Shown piece by piece: positions 55,035-63,185 of a stretch of DNA of 64,000 nucleotides. The translations under genes were made by a program, and so were the position numbers. Under the pieces are notes generated by a model. The model did no database searches, was not told the origin of the DNA, and saw nothing but the letters and a program-made list of their open reading frames with translations. Origin of the DNA: Bartonella machadoae (GTDB lineage Bacteria > Pseudomonadota > Alphaproteobacteria > Rhizobiales > Rhizobiaceae); NCBI RefSeq assembly GCF_022559585.1, contig NZ_CP087114.1, positions 2,426,501 to 2,490,500 of the forward strand, in the 5' to 3' direction. How positions within the stretch are numbered: position 1 is the stretch's first letter; each line of letters starts with the position of its first letter.

Positions 55035-55353
55035 CCTTCACCTCATATTTTATTGATGTGCGTTTGGGTCGTTTAATCCCTTCAATAGGAAAACTCCGGT
55101 CTAAATGACGCGCCCCCCGTTCTGTTAACGCCGCAAGCAAAACCGAACCCACCTGTTTTAATGTGACAGCACCCTGATCTTCCATCCATGCCAATTCATT
55201 ATGCACAAAATCCCGATCGCGTCTGATACCATAGCTGTATAAAAGCCTCTCAATCATCGCACTCGACAAAGTCTCACTGCGCTCACAAAAAAGCCCTTTT
55301 AAAATAATCAACCGCGCTTCTTCACGGATGATCTTATCCATATCTGCTTTCAT
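54997..55353 (-). CDS. Mu gp26-like protein
   Basis: A 118-residue protein with a winged-helix-like pattern (ARLIILKGLFCERSETLSSAMIERLLYSYGI, ELAWMEDQGAVTLKQVG). Such proteins stand between the DUF2730 and small terminase genes in Mu-like phages and are termed gp26; function unknown. Overlap ATGA with the preceding gene shows coupling. Confidence 0.78.
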   Translation of the reverse strand: MKADMDKIIREEARLIILKGLFCERSETLSSAMIERLLYSYGIRRDRDFVHNELAWMEDQGAVTLKQVGSVLLAALTERGARHLDRSFPIEGIKRPKRTSIKYEVKDAQGRAWTLNGD

Positions 55354-55664
55354 TTTTTGGCATTCTCCAGTAAAAACTCTTGCAAACGCTCTCCAATCGC
55401 CGCCACCGGTTGCAACTGCGCAGAAAGTGTATTGAGACGCCCATTCAACCGTTCCATATTCACTTCCAATCGTTGCAGTCCGTCACGATCAGGCAAAAAA
55501 TCCATCTCCGTTTCTAACTTTTGCACACGCTCCTTAAGCAGTACGAGATCTTTCAACATTTCTCGCGCACCAGAAGAAAAATAGGCTTTCAAAACACCAC
55601 AAATTGCAACAATCGACAGCAGTAAAGACAACCAGCCATTGGCAACACTAATATCCAAATTCAC
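55350..55664 (-). CDS. DUF2730-family protein (Mu gp25-like)
   Basis: A 104-residue protein with an N-terminal membrane helix (GWLSLLLSIVAICGVLKAYF) and a coiled-coil (LKERVQKLETEMDFLPDRDGLQRLEV), the DUF2730 pattern of Mu-like phages. The start is GTG 55664, overlapping the Rz1 stop (GTGA). Its role is unknown; position within the lysis-to-packaging transition suggests a membrane or accessory lysis role. Confidence 0.83.
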   Translation of the reverse strand: MNLDISVANGWLSLLLSIVAICGVLKAYFSSGAREMLKDLVLLKERVQKLETEMDFLPDRDGLQRLEVNMERLNGRLNTLSAQLQPVAAIGERLQEFLLENAKK

Positions 55665-55945
55665 TTCAATTCCCCCTCCCTCTTGGCTAAAACCGCTCTC
55701 ACAGCAGCAGCACGACGCTGTTCACAGATCAATAAAGCCGCACGGTCACGCCCCCAATAATGCACCACTTCTCGTGTGTTCAAAGCACGCTCTGGAAGAA
55801 AAAGCGGGCGAGAACACGCAACTTGGGCTAAAGGCGGCAATGTAACCGATAAAAACCGATAAGAAAGATTATCCACCGGCTTGCTTGTTGAGCAACCGCA
55901 CACGTTCAAGCTCAATACCACAGCCAGTAACCGGCAAAGTCCCAT
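55661..55945 (-). CDS. Rz1-like outer-membrane spanin (lipoprotein)
   Basis: A 94-residue lipoprotein from ATG 55945, with GGAGG six bases upstream. The signal ends in the lipobox LSLNVCGC, and the mature part is Pro- and Arg-rich. It begins inside the Rz gene in another frame and passes its end, the classic overlapping Rz/Rz1 layout. Family knowledge: the o-spanin joins the i-spanin to fuse the membranes at lysis. The longer frame from 55987 has no signal-like start. Confidence 0.8.
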   Translation of the reverse strand: MGLCRLLAVVLSLNVCGCSTSKPVDNLSYRFLSVTLPPLAQVACSRPLFLPERALNTREVVHYWGRDRAALLICEQRRAAAVRAVLAKREGELK

Positions 55946-56207
55946 TTGCTGCCTCCATTTTTGTAAGCTTTTGTTCCAAAGCTGCAATCATCCTTTGCGC
56001 ACGACTTTCAGCAACATCTGCTGCTTGCCTTTGCCGCTCTTTCTCAAGCTGTGCGCGTGCCGAAATCTTGGCAATTTCCAATTGCCAATACAAATCACGC
56101 GCTTTTACCGCTTTGAAAACTTGCGCTTTCATAAAGCCAAATTCCACCAACAGCACACTTGCCAAAAAAACCATCCCAAAAGACAATTTTGAAAGAGGGC
56201 TAAACAT
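55869..56207 (-). CDS. Rz-like inner-membrane spanin
   Basis: 112 residues from ATG 56207: an N-terminal membrane helix (KLSFGMVFLASVLLVEFGF) followed by a long charged helix (AQLEKERQRQAADVAESRAQRMIAALEQKLTKM) and a short Cys-containing tail. This is the usual i-spanin build. It overlaps the holin candidate by eight bases and contains the Rz1 start. The longer open frame to 56390 overlaps the holin gene and is rejected. Confidence 0.8.
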   Translation of the reverse strand: MFSPLSKLSFGMVFLASVLLVEFGFMKAQVFKAVKARDLYWQLEIAKISARAQLEKERQRQAADVAESRAQRMIAALEQKLTKMEAANGTLPVTGCGIELERVRLLNKQAGG

Positions 56208-56487
56208 TGCGTTTATCCCCCAATTGCATGGACATAATCCTCTTTTGTTTTTGGCTCTTGCCCCTGTTATCATGCTTCCTATTGGAAAAATCCAATGAAC
56301 CAAAGCCGCGGTGCACACCCAAATTGCCAACGATAATCGCCACCATTGAGGGAATAGAAATGCCCGCCAAATCAACAATGCGCTCCACACCTAACAAACC
56401 ACCAAAAACAAGCAAAAAAACAACCCCCCAAGCAAACCAAAAAGACCACCATAAATAGAGCCTCGAACCACGATAAGATGGCTTCAT
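56200..56487 (-). CDS. Holin candidate
   Basis: A 95-residue protein from ATG 56487 (ATGA overlap with the endolysin stop). Two hydrophobic helices (LWWSFWFAWGVVFLLVFGGLL and IPSMVAIIVGNLGVH) are followed by a very basic hydrophilic tail (SNRKHDNRGKSQKQKR), as in many class II-type holins. No family was recognised by motif; the call is from membrane pattern and place between endolysin and spanins. Confidence 0.65.
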   Translation of the reverse strand: MKPSYRGSRLYLWWSFWFAWGVVFLLVFGGLLGVERIVDLAGISIPSMVAIIVGNLGVHRGFGSLDFSNRKHDNRGKSQKQKRIMSMQLGDKRNV

Positions 56488-57065
56488 AGCTTCGCCTCGC
56501 AAAAAAGCCCCAAAAGCTTTTTAGCGCGATTCAGATAGGTCAAGCGTTGCACAAGCCCGTTCTTTCCTCCATTAATCGCCTTGGTGATCCTGAGACAATC
56601 ATCTTGATCTGCTAACCTATTCAAACCTTTCATCTGCCAAAACCAAATGGCCGACCAAAGCGCTGCTGGAAACCTTTCCACCATTTCTGGAAAAGCTTCA
56701 TAATCAACAGCCTGTTCATTGATCGAACACCAAAACTGCGTAAAACGTTGATAATTCTTGCGCCCTGTTAATTGGATCAAACCGCGCCCCTTAAAGCGCA
56801 CTCCATCCCCTGGCTTAACATTGCCTAAATCTTTGCGCCCCTCATAAGCACGCCCAGAAGCATATTCACACACCGTAAAAAAACCATCACTTTCATGCGC
56901 ACATTGGCTTAGAAAATGCGCAATACGCAAGGGTGTTGTCAGTGCAGCATAAGACAAAGCTTCAGGCAATGCCCGTGCCATTTCCACAATAATAAAATCT
57001 TGGCGCGCATGATGCGCCAATTTAGGAGCAAGCTTATGAAGAAAAGAACTGTCTATCGAAACCAT
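56484..57065 (-). CDS. Endolysin (glycoside hydrolase family 19 type)
   Basis: 193 residues from ATG 57065 (MVSIDSSFLHKLAP); ATG 57080 is an alternative. The GH19 pattern is clear: LRIAHFLSQCAHESDGF (catalytic Glu), YASGRAYEGRKDLGN, GVRFKGRGLIQLTGRKNYQRF and INGGKNGL near the end. Family knowledge: it cleaves the glycan of peptidoglycan. It leads the lysis operon behind the putative late promoter at 57124-57147. It has no signal peptide, so it needs a holin. Confidence 0.9.
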   Translation of the reverse strand: MVSIDSSFLHKLAPKLAHHARQDFIIVEMARALPEALSYAALTTPLRIAHFLSQCAHESDGFFTVCEYASGRAYEGRKDLGNVKPGDGVRFKGRGLIQLTGRKNYQRFTQFWCSINEQAVDYEAFPEMVERFPAALWSAIWFWQMKGLNRLADQDDCLRITKAINGGKNGLVQRLTYLNRAKKLLGLFCEAKL

Positions 57066-57123
57066 AACAAAACACCGCATGCATAAAATTCATGCGCAGT
57101 TTATTGGATTTCTAATCGCAAAA

Positions 57124-57147
57124 ATAAGTCTGACACTGTCAGTCAAA
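57124..57147 (-). promoter_or_regulatory. Putative Mor/C-type late promoter of the lysis operon
   Basis: The minus strand has TTTGACTGACAGTGTCAG followed by ACTTATTT, the same dyad as at 37192-37215 and 49236-49259. It lies between the stop of the Mor gene (57164) and the endolysin gene, 44-59 bp before the latter's start. It corresponds to Mu Plys. Confidence 0.78.
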
Positions 57148-57163
57148 CAATTTCAAGACTCAA

Positions 57164-57562
57164 TTAAAGTTCTGGAAATAAGAGACCTTGGGGTTCTTGC
57201 AAAGAAATTTTCTTCTTCAAGCGATAAGCTGTACGCACATGCATACCAGAAACAGCAGCCGCAGCATCGGCAGACCAGCCTTTTTGCAAGGCTTCTATCA
57301 TTTTTTGCCGCCGTTCAGCATCTTTGCCAAGGGGGATCAGAAGGCGCACACCAGAACCATTAAAACAAAAATGCTTGATCAGTTGCTCTGTTTCTTCAAG
57401 CCCTACAATTTCAACCAACCAATCAGCATTTTCAAGGCGCCCAGGAAGATAAACCTGTCGCCCTCCAAAAGCCCGCATCATATTCCATGCCGCCTCATTG
57501 CCAGCAACAGCGGCTATTTCACGCAATAATGCAGGAAAATCGCTATAAGCTTCCTCTTGCAC
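57164..57562 (-). CDS. mor: Mor-type transcription activator
   Basis: A 132-residue protein of the Mor/C family: VYLPGRLEN (dimerisation strand region), LIKHFCFNGSGVRLLIPLGK and the HTH GWSADAAAAVSGMHVRTAYRLKKK. Family knowledge: Mor binds a dyad near -40 and activates middle or late promoters. Start is GTG 57562. Mu has separate Mor and C; only one is seen here, so it may drive the late operons directly. Three identical dyads are found in front of the late operons. Confidence 0.88.
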   Translation of the reverse strand: MQEEAYSDFPALLREIAAVAGNEAAWNMMRAFGGRQVYLPGRLENADWLVEIVGLEETEQLIKHFCFNGSGVRLLIPLGKDAERRQKMIEALQKGWSADAAAAVSGMHVRTAYRLKKKISLQEPQGLLFPEL

Positions 57563-57568
57563 GCTCGC

Positions 57569-58201
57569 TTATCCCCCATAATCTTTCCTCCCGCGAATTT
57601 TCCGCCCCCAAACATTCATCACTTGCCTCAAAGCAAAAACATCCATCTCGTCCAACCCCTTACCACTCACAGCCATAACACCTTGATGAAAAGCCTCAAG
57701 GTCAAAGGACCCACGGGGATGCAAACGCTTCCATTGGGCACGCAAAATCAAATATCCCAGTAGTTTTTGCCCCAGTCGTTTCTGTAAAGAATCTTGAATC
57801 TTTTTCCCTTTCCAGTCAACCCCGCCCTCACGCTGCAACCAATTTTTTAACGCCTCAATAGCTTTGGCCGCATCATCTCCATCCCGTAAAAAACGAATAT
57901 GATCAATCCCCGTTTGCCGTTTGACAAAGGCAAGCAATGCCTTATCTGAACGATCACGGATAATGCCAAGATTCCATCCCGCAATCCATAAAGCCTGAAG
58001 CTTTTTAGCATATTTGCCCTCTAACCGTTTTCTATCTTCCTGAAAACCGAACGCTTTCATCTCATCAACAACAAGACGCTGTTCTAAAACAGTTAAATCT
58101 TTTGCCGATTGCTTGCCTGTTAAGCGAAAAAGCAGGGCGCGATAGGTCTCATCATCAAGACCTAACGCACGTTTGCCCATATGAAGAACAGCCAAAGACA
58201 T
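57569..58201 (-). CDS. gemA: GemA-like regulator (DUF1018, Mu gp16)
   Basis: A 210-residue protein of the DUF1018 family: MSLAVLHMGKRALGLDDETYRALLFRLTGK, LWIAGWNLGIIRDRSDKALLAFVKRQTGI and MNVWGRKIRG. Family knowledge: GemA modulates host gene expression and DNA supercoiling in Mu. GGAGG stands seven bases before ATG 58201. It lies just upstream of Mor, six bases away. Confidence 0.88.
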   Translation of the reverse strand: MSLAVLHMGKRALGLDDETYRALLFRLTGKQSAKDLTVLEQRLVVDEMKAFGFQEDRKRLEGKYAKKLQALWIAGWNLGIIRDRSDKALLAFVKRQTGIDHIRFLRDGDDAAKAIEALKNWLQREGGVDWKGKKIQDSLQKRLGQKLLGYLILRAQWKRLHPRGSFDLEAFHQGVMAVSGKGLDEMDVFALRQVMNVWGRKIRGRKDYGG

Positions 58202-58213
58202 GGGACCGCCTCC

Positions 58214-58837
58214 TCACGTCTTTGCCAAATCAATCGTGACAGGATGCCAAGGATGCTCCAAACTCTCCCGTTCATAAAAACGCACATATTCCTTACTGGT
58301 CGTCACACGGATCGCTTCACGAATTGCACGCATAGCTTCCTGCCAGCGAGGGTCATCAATATCCAAACGCAACAACATAAAGATTTCGCCACGATTAACT
58401 TTCCCTTCTTTATCGGTATTAAAAGCACGCGTAATAATAGCGCGGATTTCAGGACGCGCATCCGCAGACCACTCATTTAAACATTCATCAAGAAGGCTTT
58501 TGGCTATTTGCAATTGCGGACCAAAATCAAAGCTCTCTTGCACTTGCACCCGAATGCGTTGCAAACCATCAAAACTCTGGTAAGTACAATTGCCCTTTTT
58601 GCCGCGCCGCTCCACACCATATTCTTGCGCAAGCAAACTATCAAAGGCACTCAAATCCGCAATCGTATGATTGTTAAAACGCGCAACCCTTGCCGATAAT
58701 TCTTTGGCAAAGCCCATAATTTTACGCACCGTTTCATCTTCTAATAAATCCGCAGGACGGATCAGATTGACCGGCACCAAAGCCCCTTTCGCATCCTTCA
58801 TATAATGCGTGCCTTCAAGCTCAATTCGTTGATTCAT
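58214..58837 (-). CDS. DUF3164 family protein
   Basis: 207 residues from ATG 58837, with GGAGG upstream; the longer frame to 58888 overlaps the upstream gene. Pattern RIELEGTHYMKDAKGALVPVNLI, FDSLLAQEYGVERRGKKGNCTYQSFDGL and ECLNEWSADARPEIRAIITRAF is the DUF3164 signature. These proteins are common in the early operon of Mu-like phages; function unknown. Confidence 0.86.
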   Translation of the reverse strand: MNQRIELEGTHYMKDAKGALVPVNLIRPADLLEDETVRKIMGFAKELSARVARFNNHTIADLSAFDSLLAQEYGVERRGKKGNCTYQSFDGLQRIRVQVQESFDFGPQLQIAKSLLDECLNEWSADARPEIRAIITRAFNTDKEGKVNRGEIFMLLRLDIDDPRWQEAMRAIREAIRVTTSKEYVRFYERESLEHPWHPVTIDLAKT

Positions 58838-59099
58838 CACAAAAATCCTCCTTGTTTTTTTGCAAACGGCGAAACGGTATAACTTCACCTGATTGCGGCT
58901 GATACCCCGCTTTTATTTGCCAACGATACCGACAAAGTTCATGACCCAAAATGTGGTTATAGCGCGCCAAACGACGCAAATAATCATTCAATTCTCGAAC
59001 ATCTTTCGCACTCAAAAAAATGCCTTCCAACTCATGCTTTAACAAAGCAGAACGCATGGCAACCAAACATTCGCCGACCATATAGGGATTGCGTTTCAT
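58821..59099 (-). CDS. Small early phage protein
   Basis: A 92-residue protein (MKRNPYMVGECLVAMRSAL.., VRELNDYLRRLARYNHILGHEL, ending in an acidic tail). GGAGG precedes ATG 59099. Similar small helical proteins lie in this place in BcepMu-type phages, but I do not recognise a named family. It overlaps its neighbours at both ends, so it belongs to the early operon. Confidence 0.7.
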   Translation of the reverse strand: MKRNPYMVGECLVAMRSALLKHELEGIFLSAKDVRELNDYLRRLARYNHILGHELCRYRWQIKAGYQPQSGEVIPFRRLQKNKEDFCDESTN

Positions 59100-59398
59100 G
59101 ACTTGCCTCCTCCAAAATCTATAGGAATAACTGTACCTGTCTCACCAATTGTTTTTGTCTCATCTCCTGCCTCATCCCTCTTTGAAGAAGGATTTTGGCA
59201 ACGGGCAAAAGAGTCCACCACTTGGTTTTCTAAAACCGCTTCTGCTTCGCTTAGACGGTGAATACTCAATTCCAATTCAAGCGATAACGCCAAATCAACA
59301 CAAAGTTTAATCTGGTCGCCAATCTCAAAACCACGTTGATAATCGTCATAAAGACCAACAAGCGTATTGGATAATTCTTTATCGCATAAAGGGATCAT
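59096..59398 (-). CDS. Small early phage protein
   Basis: A 100-residue protein (CDKELSNTLVGLYDDYQRGFEIG.., ELELSIHRLSEAEAVLENQ). ATGA overlaps with gene B upstream and with the next gene downstream. Helical, acidic, with a Gly-rich end; no known domain recognised. Confidence 0.7.
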   Translation of the reverse strand: MIPLCDKELSNTLVGLYDDYQRGFEIGDQIKLCVDLALSLELELSIHRLSEAEAVLENQVVDSFARCQNPSSKRDEAGDETKTIGETGTVIPIDFGGGKS

Positions 59399-60423
59399 GC
59401 CAATTCCTCCACATCACGGTTTTTCCAAGCCGCTTTGACATGTTTAAGCGTGACCTCACACCCATCACCAAGGGCTGCCATGCGTGCCAGCATCATGGTT
59501 TTGTCAATTTGCCGCAAAGCGCCAGCCTTTAAACCAATCCCTGTCAGAAACTTAATCGCCCCAGCATCTTCAATCCCCCAATCATGGATACGAGCGGCAA
59601 TATCTTCACTATAGGGCTTACGGCGCTTCAAATGCATCGCCAAACGGCTTTTAATTTGCGCATAAGAAGGACCATTTTGACGGTGAACCAAACGTCCAGA
59701 AATCTCATCATTGCCAACCAAAGCCAAACCCGTGCCATTGACATCAACAAAATGGCGCAATTGATTAATCGCCTCATCCGTTAAATTTTGCGCCTCATCA
59801 ACAATCAGTAACGTCCCACCACCTACCCGCTCTAACCTCTTGCCAATAGCGCGTGTTAAGCGGGTGGGATTATATTCCACCACTTCCAATTCTGCTGCCA
59901 TATCATTCAAAATACCATGAACACTGCGCGTATGCGGACTTGCTGTCACTAAATAAACATGCGGGCGCGTCGCACGATAATGGCGGCATGTTTCTGTCTT
60001 GCCACTGCCCGCATCAAGCGTAATCATCACCATATCACCCGTGCTTTGTGCCAGTGTTAAAGTGTCAATGATTTCCTGCGCAATACGATTCCTCTGAAAA
60101 GCCGGCTTTTCAGGAATACGCTCCAAAAGTTCATCCACCTCCTTTAAAGCCTCCACCCACTGTTGAACTTTTGTATTCTGCTTACCCAATTGCCCCGCAT
60201 AACTGCCCGCATACCATTGCGAAAATGTTCCATCCGGCATGCCAATGCGCCGCGCAACTTCCGCCTTCGTCCAATCATGCATTTTTGCGATAGCTCTCAC
60301 CGAATCCACAAGTGCATTCCATAAGGCAATATCATCACTGTTGCGGTTTGCTGCTGTTTCGGGCTGGATTTTTGGTCGCGCCCAAGGATTTTTCTCAACT
60401 GTTGCATTGATCGCGTATTTCAT
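59395..60423 (-). CDS. Transposition ATPase B (MuB-like)
   Basis: A 342-residue protein: an N-terminal HTH (MHDWTKAEVARRIGMPDGTFSQWY) and an AAA ATPase with Walker A DAGSGKTE (the first Gly of the usual GxxGxGK is Asp), Walker B GGTLLIVDEAQN, and a sensor stretch TGLALVGNDEI. Family knowledge: MuB binds target DNA and stimulates transposase A. The start ATG 60423 has GAGGGG upstream. A 309-bp gap separates it from gene A, so it may have its own promoter. Confidence 0.9.
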   Translation of the reverse strand: MKYAINATVEKNPWARPKIQPETAANRNSDDIALWNALVDSVRAIAKMHDWTKAEVARRIGMPDGTFSQWYAGSYAGQLGKQNTKVQQWVEALKEVDELLERIPEKPAFQRNRIAQEIIDTLTLAQSTGDMVMITLDAGSGKTETCRHYRATRPHVYLVTASPHTRSVHGILNDMAAELEVVEYNPTRLTRAIGKRLERVGGGTLLIVDEAQNLTDEAINQLRHFVDVNGTGLALVGNDEISGRLVHRQNGPSYAQIKSRLAMHLKRRKPYSEDIAARIHDWGIEDAGAIKFLTGIGLKAGALRQIDKTMMLARMAALGDGCEVTLKHVKAAWKNRDVEELA

Positions 60424-60732
60424 CTATAATCCCCTCTTGTATTGATTTTAGACTATTGAATGGGTAGGGTTGCAAACCTACCCATTTTGTTTAACCTAAA
60501 GCCGTACGCGATACTCAACCGGCTCCCGACAATCTCCCCCCTGCACCTTTTCACTCAAAAGGGAAACTTAAATCACTCCATACTCCTCACCCAATCAGGC
60601 AAAGACGCATAAAAATTGGATTGTATTGATTTAGAAATTGAAATGGATAAGACTTCTCCCCCCTTTCTCTGTTCATTCTTCAACCCCGCACATGGACCTC
60701 AACCAGTCCCCTAAAATCCCCCTCTCCTTTTC
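60424..60732. promoter_or_regulatory. Gap between transposase A and ATPase B
   Basis: 309 bp without a gene. It holds a perfect 10-bp inverted repeat, AATGGGTAGG (60459-60468) facing CCTACCCATT (60477-60486), around an eight-base loop, and AT-rich stretches with TTGATTT. It may contain a promoter for gene B or a transcript-end hairpin; its loop GTTGCAAA is not followed by T residues on the minus strand. Confidence 0.5.
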
Positions 60733-62727
60733 CTATTGCTTAGGAAACTTTATCACTTCACGCCCCCCATCACAGACAGAAAGCCGTCTTAAAGCCTTGT
60801 GAAGATGTTGGCTAAATTCTTCTTCTTCCAAAGCCTCATCCTCCTTTGCTGTCAAAGCCAAATTCCCCCTATTAGCCAAATTCCCCACATTGTTTGCAAC
60901 CAATCGTGTAACCTTTGCTTTGATCGCAGATTTGCGTTTTAACTCTTTGCCCTTTTTCTCAAGGCACCCATAAACATCAGCCAATTGATCAGGGGCAAGT
61001 TTGGCTGCCAACTGCTTTTCGGCTTTCACAGCCTTCACATATTCTTTACGCAAACGCCCATTCAAACGCGCCGCCTGCTGATCGTAAAAACCCACATCAC
61101 ATAGACAAGATGCCATGCAAATAAACCGATTGTTCAAATCATAAACCCGCAAATCCTGATGCAAATCATCCGGATCAAAGCGCACAATCACCTTCTGTCC
61201 CGCATATTCGTTCAACGCACGCGCCCAGTAACGATTGCCATAAAAATGGATCTCACCCGTGCCCTTTTGCGCCCGAAGCGCTTGTGAAGTCAAAAGCCAT
61301 AAAGCCCGTTGCGCCGCTGTTGCTTGCCGAACAATCGTCCCATCGGCTTTTAAACTCTCAGCAAAGGTCACATCAAAACTGCGCCCCGCACAATTAACCG
61401 CCTTGCGCCCCGTTTGCTCATTATGCGCCATAATCTGCGCGCCAACATGGGCTTTAAATTCTTCAAATCCAATCGCACGCTTACCATAATCCTCAGGCTT
61501 GGCATCCGGCTTATTGCCCGTATAAGCCCCCGCACAAAAAGGATGTTTCGAAATCCCTTCCGCCAAATCACGCCATGCCCGTTCAATCGGTTTCGATTGC
61601 CCACTATAAGGCGTCGTCCATTGCAATTGCACACCCAAACTCGTCAAAAGTCCTTGCGGATCATCCGGCTTAATCTTAAAGCGAAAACGGTTTTGCACAC
61701 CCCCAGAAATCCATTTGCTGGTAAAGGCGCGCCCATTATCCAAAGTCATGCGCTCCGGTATCCCATAGGCTTCAACCATATCACCAATCACCAAACGAAC
61801 GATTTCCCAGCTTTCAACATCCGATAGGCGCCACGATAAAATCTTCCCCGAATAAAGATCTTGTATAGCTATCAAATAAAGCCGCACAGGCTTCTCCGCC
61901 CAAGGCACAGTCACAAAAACATCCAGCTTGTGCCCATCCATATTCACCGCTTGCAAAGCATGCAGGCTCGAGCGATCACGCCGTTGTGCTGGATAAAGCT
62001 TTTTTGCCTTTTCTTCTCCCTCACGCGCCAACACCACAGCCGCCTTGGAAACTTCTTTATGAAAACGCCGCCGCAAAGCCCGCTCCGAAGGAAGTGGTTC
62101 CCAACCCTTTTCTCGTGCAATCACAACCATCCGCCGATAACACGCCGAAAAAGCCGGTTTAGAGGGACGTAAATAATCCGAACAGAGAACCTCCCAAGCC
62201 TCCTCATGACAAGGCGCAAATTGTGAAAAATTCTCCTCACCATAACAAGGCGCTAAAGCCGCAAGCCAATCAGGGCGTTCATAACCTTCCACCCTTTGCC
62301 ACCAATGAAACAGTGACCGACAACTGATACCAAAATGAACCCCCGTCCGTACCGCCGCATCATGCACGCCAAGACCTCCATGGAGTAAATCATCCATAAA
62401 ACAAAGTGCCTTCAAACGCTCTTCACAGCGCCTTTTATGCTCCTTTGAAAGCCCCTCATAACGCGCCCAAAGGTCTTCTTTTTGCCCACGACTCTCCCCC
62501 GAAACACACCCCGCACCAGAGCGCACCAACAAAGCCGCCCGCGCCTCCTCCGGCAATAACGAGAGATGATACTCCCAAACCGGCTTGGTCTTACCTAATG
62601 TTTGGCGAAACAATTGTTTATTCAAACGCCATTTTTTAAGCGCAAAATTATTGAGACCAATTTTTGTCTTCGGCAACCCTGGCAAAGCCGCTTCAGCCAA
62701 TTCAGCAATACTAAACCATTCCTTCAT
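60733..62727 (-). CDS. Transposase A (MuA-type DDE transposase)
   Basis: A 664-residue protein. The N-terminus has a Mu-type DNA-binding domain (EWFSIAELAEAALPGLPKTKIGL); the catalytic core has D264 (MDGHKLDVFV), D330 (MTLDNGRAFTS) and E382 (SKPIERAWRDL), which matches the MuA DDE spacing. The C-terminal part is Ala/Lys-rich, as in BcepMu-type transposases. Family knowledge: it joins the phage ends to target DNA with 5-bp duplication. It overlaps the accessory gene upstream by four bases (ATGA). The protein seems intact. Confidence 0.95.
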   Translation of the reverse strand: MKEWFSIAELAEAALPGLPKTKIGLNNFALKKWRLNKQLFRQTLGKTKPVWEYHLSLLPEEARAALLVRSGAGCVSGESRGQKEDLWARYEGLSKEHKRRCEERLKALCFMDDLLHGGLGVHDAAVRTGVHFGISCRSLFHWWQRVEGYERPDWLAALAPCYGEENFSQFAPCHEEAWEVLCSDYLRPSKPAFSACYRRMVVIAREKGWEPLPSERALRRRFHKEVSKAAVVLAREGEEKAKKLYPAQRRDRSSLHALQAVNMDGHKLDVFVTVPWAEKPVRLYLIAIQDLYSGKILSWRLSDVESWEIVRLVIGDMVEAYGIPERMTLDNGRAFTSKWISGGVQNRFRFKIKPDDPQGLLTSLGVQLQWTTPYSGQSKPIERAWRDLAEGISKHPFCAGAYTGNKPDAKPEDYGKRAIGFEEFKAHVGAQIMAHNEQTGRKAVNCAGRSFDVTFAESLKADGTIVRQATAAQRALWLLTSQALRAQKGTGEIHFYGNRYWARALNEYAGQKVIVRFDPDDLHQDLRVYDLNNRFICMASCLCDVGFYDQQAARLNGRLRKEYVKAVKAEKQLAAKLAPDQLADVYGCLEKKGKELKRKSAIKAKVTRLVANNVGNLANRGNLALTAKEDEALEEEEFSQHLHKALRRLSVCDGGREVIKFPKQ

Positions 62728-63185
62728 GGCTGCCCCCGTCTAATTCTCACAGGGGTCGCACGCATAACCTTTAACCGTGCCGCAATCTCTCGCTGTTCTT
62801 GCTGGAGCCTTGCAATCTCTGCCAAGCGCGCTTCATCCCCTTGCAACAACAACAAACCATCTTCACGCACCACCTCATCCCAGAGCCAAAAAGCTTCTGT
62901 CGCCCGCACAAAGGCCTTAAAACGCGGTAGAGAAATATCCACCTGCTTACTCTCAGCAACATAAGCATCCAAACTCGCCTTACTCAAACAACCAATGCCC
63001 AAATAATGCGCCATACGTTCCGCAACCACGCTGCGTTCAAACCGGCATTCGCGTAAAGCCCGTGCCATGGCGCGCTTCATGTGTGAGCGAAACCGCTCCA
63101 AATCAATCTGCGCAACCGGTTCGCGGCAAGGAAAAACCGGCTGTTGAAAAAAATCAAGCTGCCCGCAACCATGCATCTTCATCAT
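62724..63185 (-). CDS. Early accessory protein of Mu-like phage
   Basis: 153 residues from ATG 63185 (ATGA overlap with the ParB-like stop). The middle part (RFRSHMKRAMARALREC..RSVVAERMAHYLGI.. LSKASLDAYVAE) is the conserved pattern of a small early protein found between a ParB-like gene and transposase in BcepMu-like phages. Function unknown. Confidence 0.78.
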   Translation of the reverse strand: MMKMHGCGQLDFFQQPVFPCREPVAQIDLERFRSHMKRAMARALRECRFERSVVAERMAHYLGIGCLSKASLDAYVAESKQVDISLPRFKAFVRATEAFWLWDEVVREDGLLLLQGDEARLAEIARLQQEQREIAARLKVMRATPVRIRRGQP

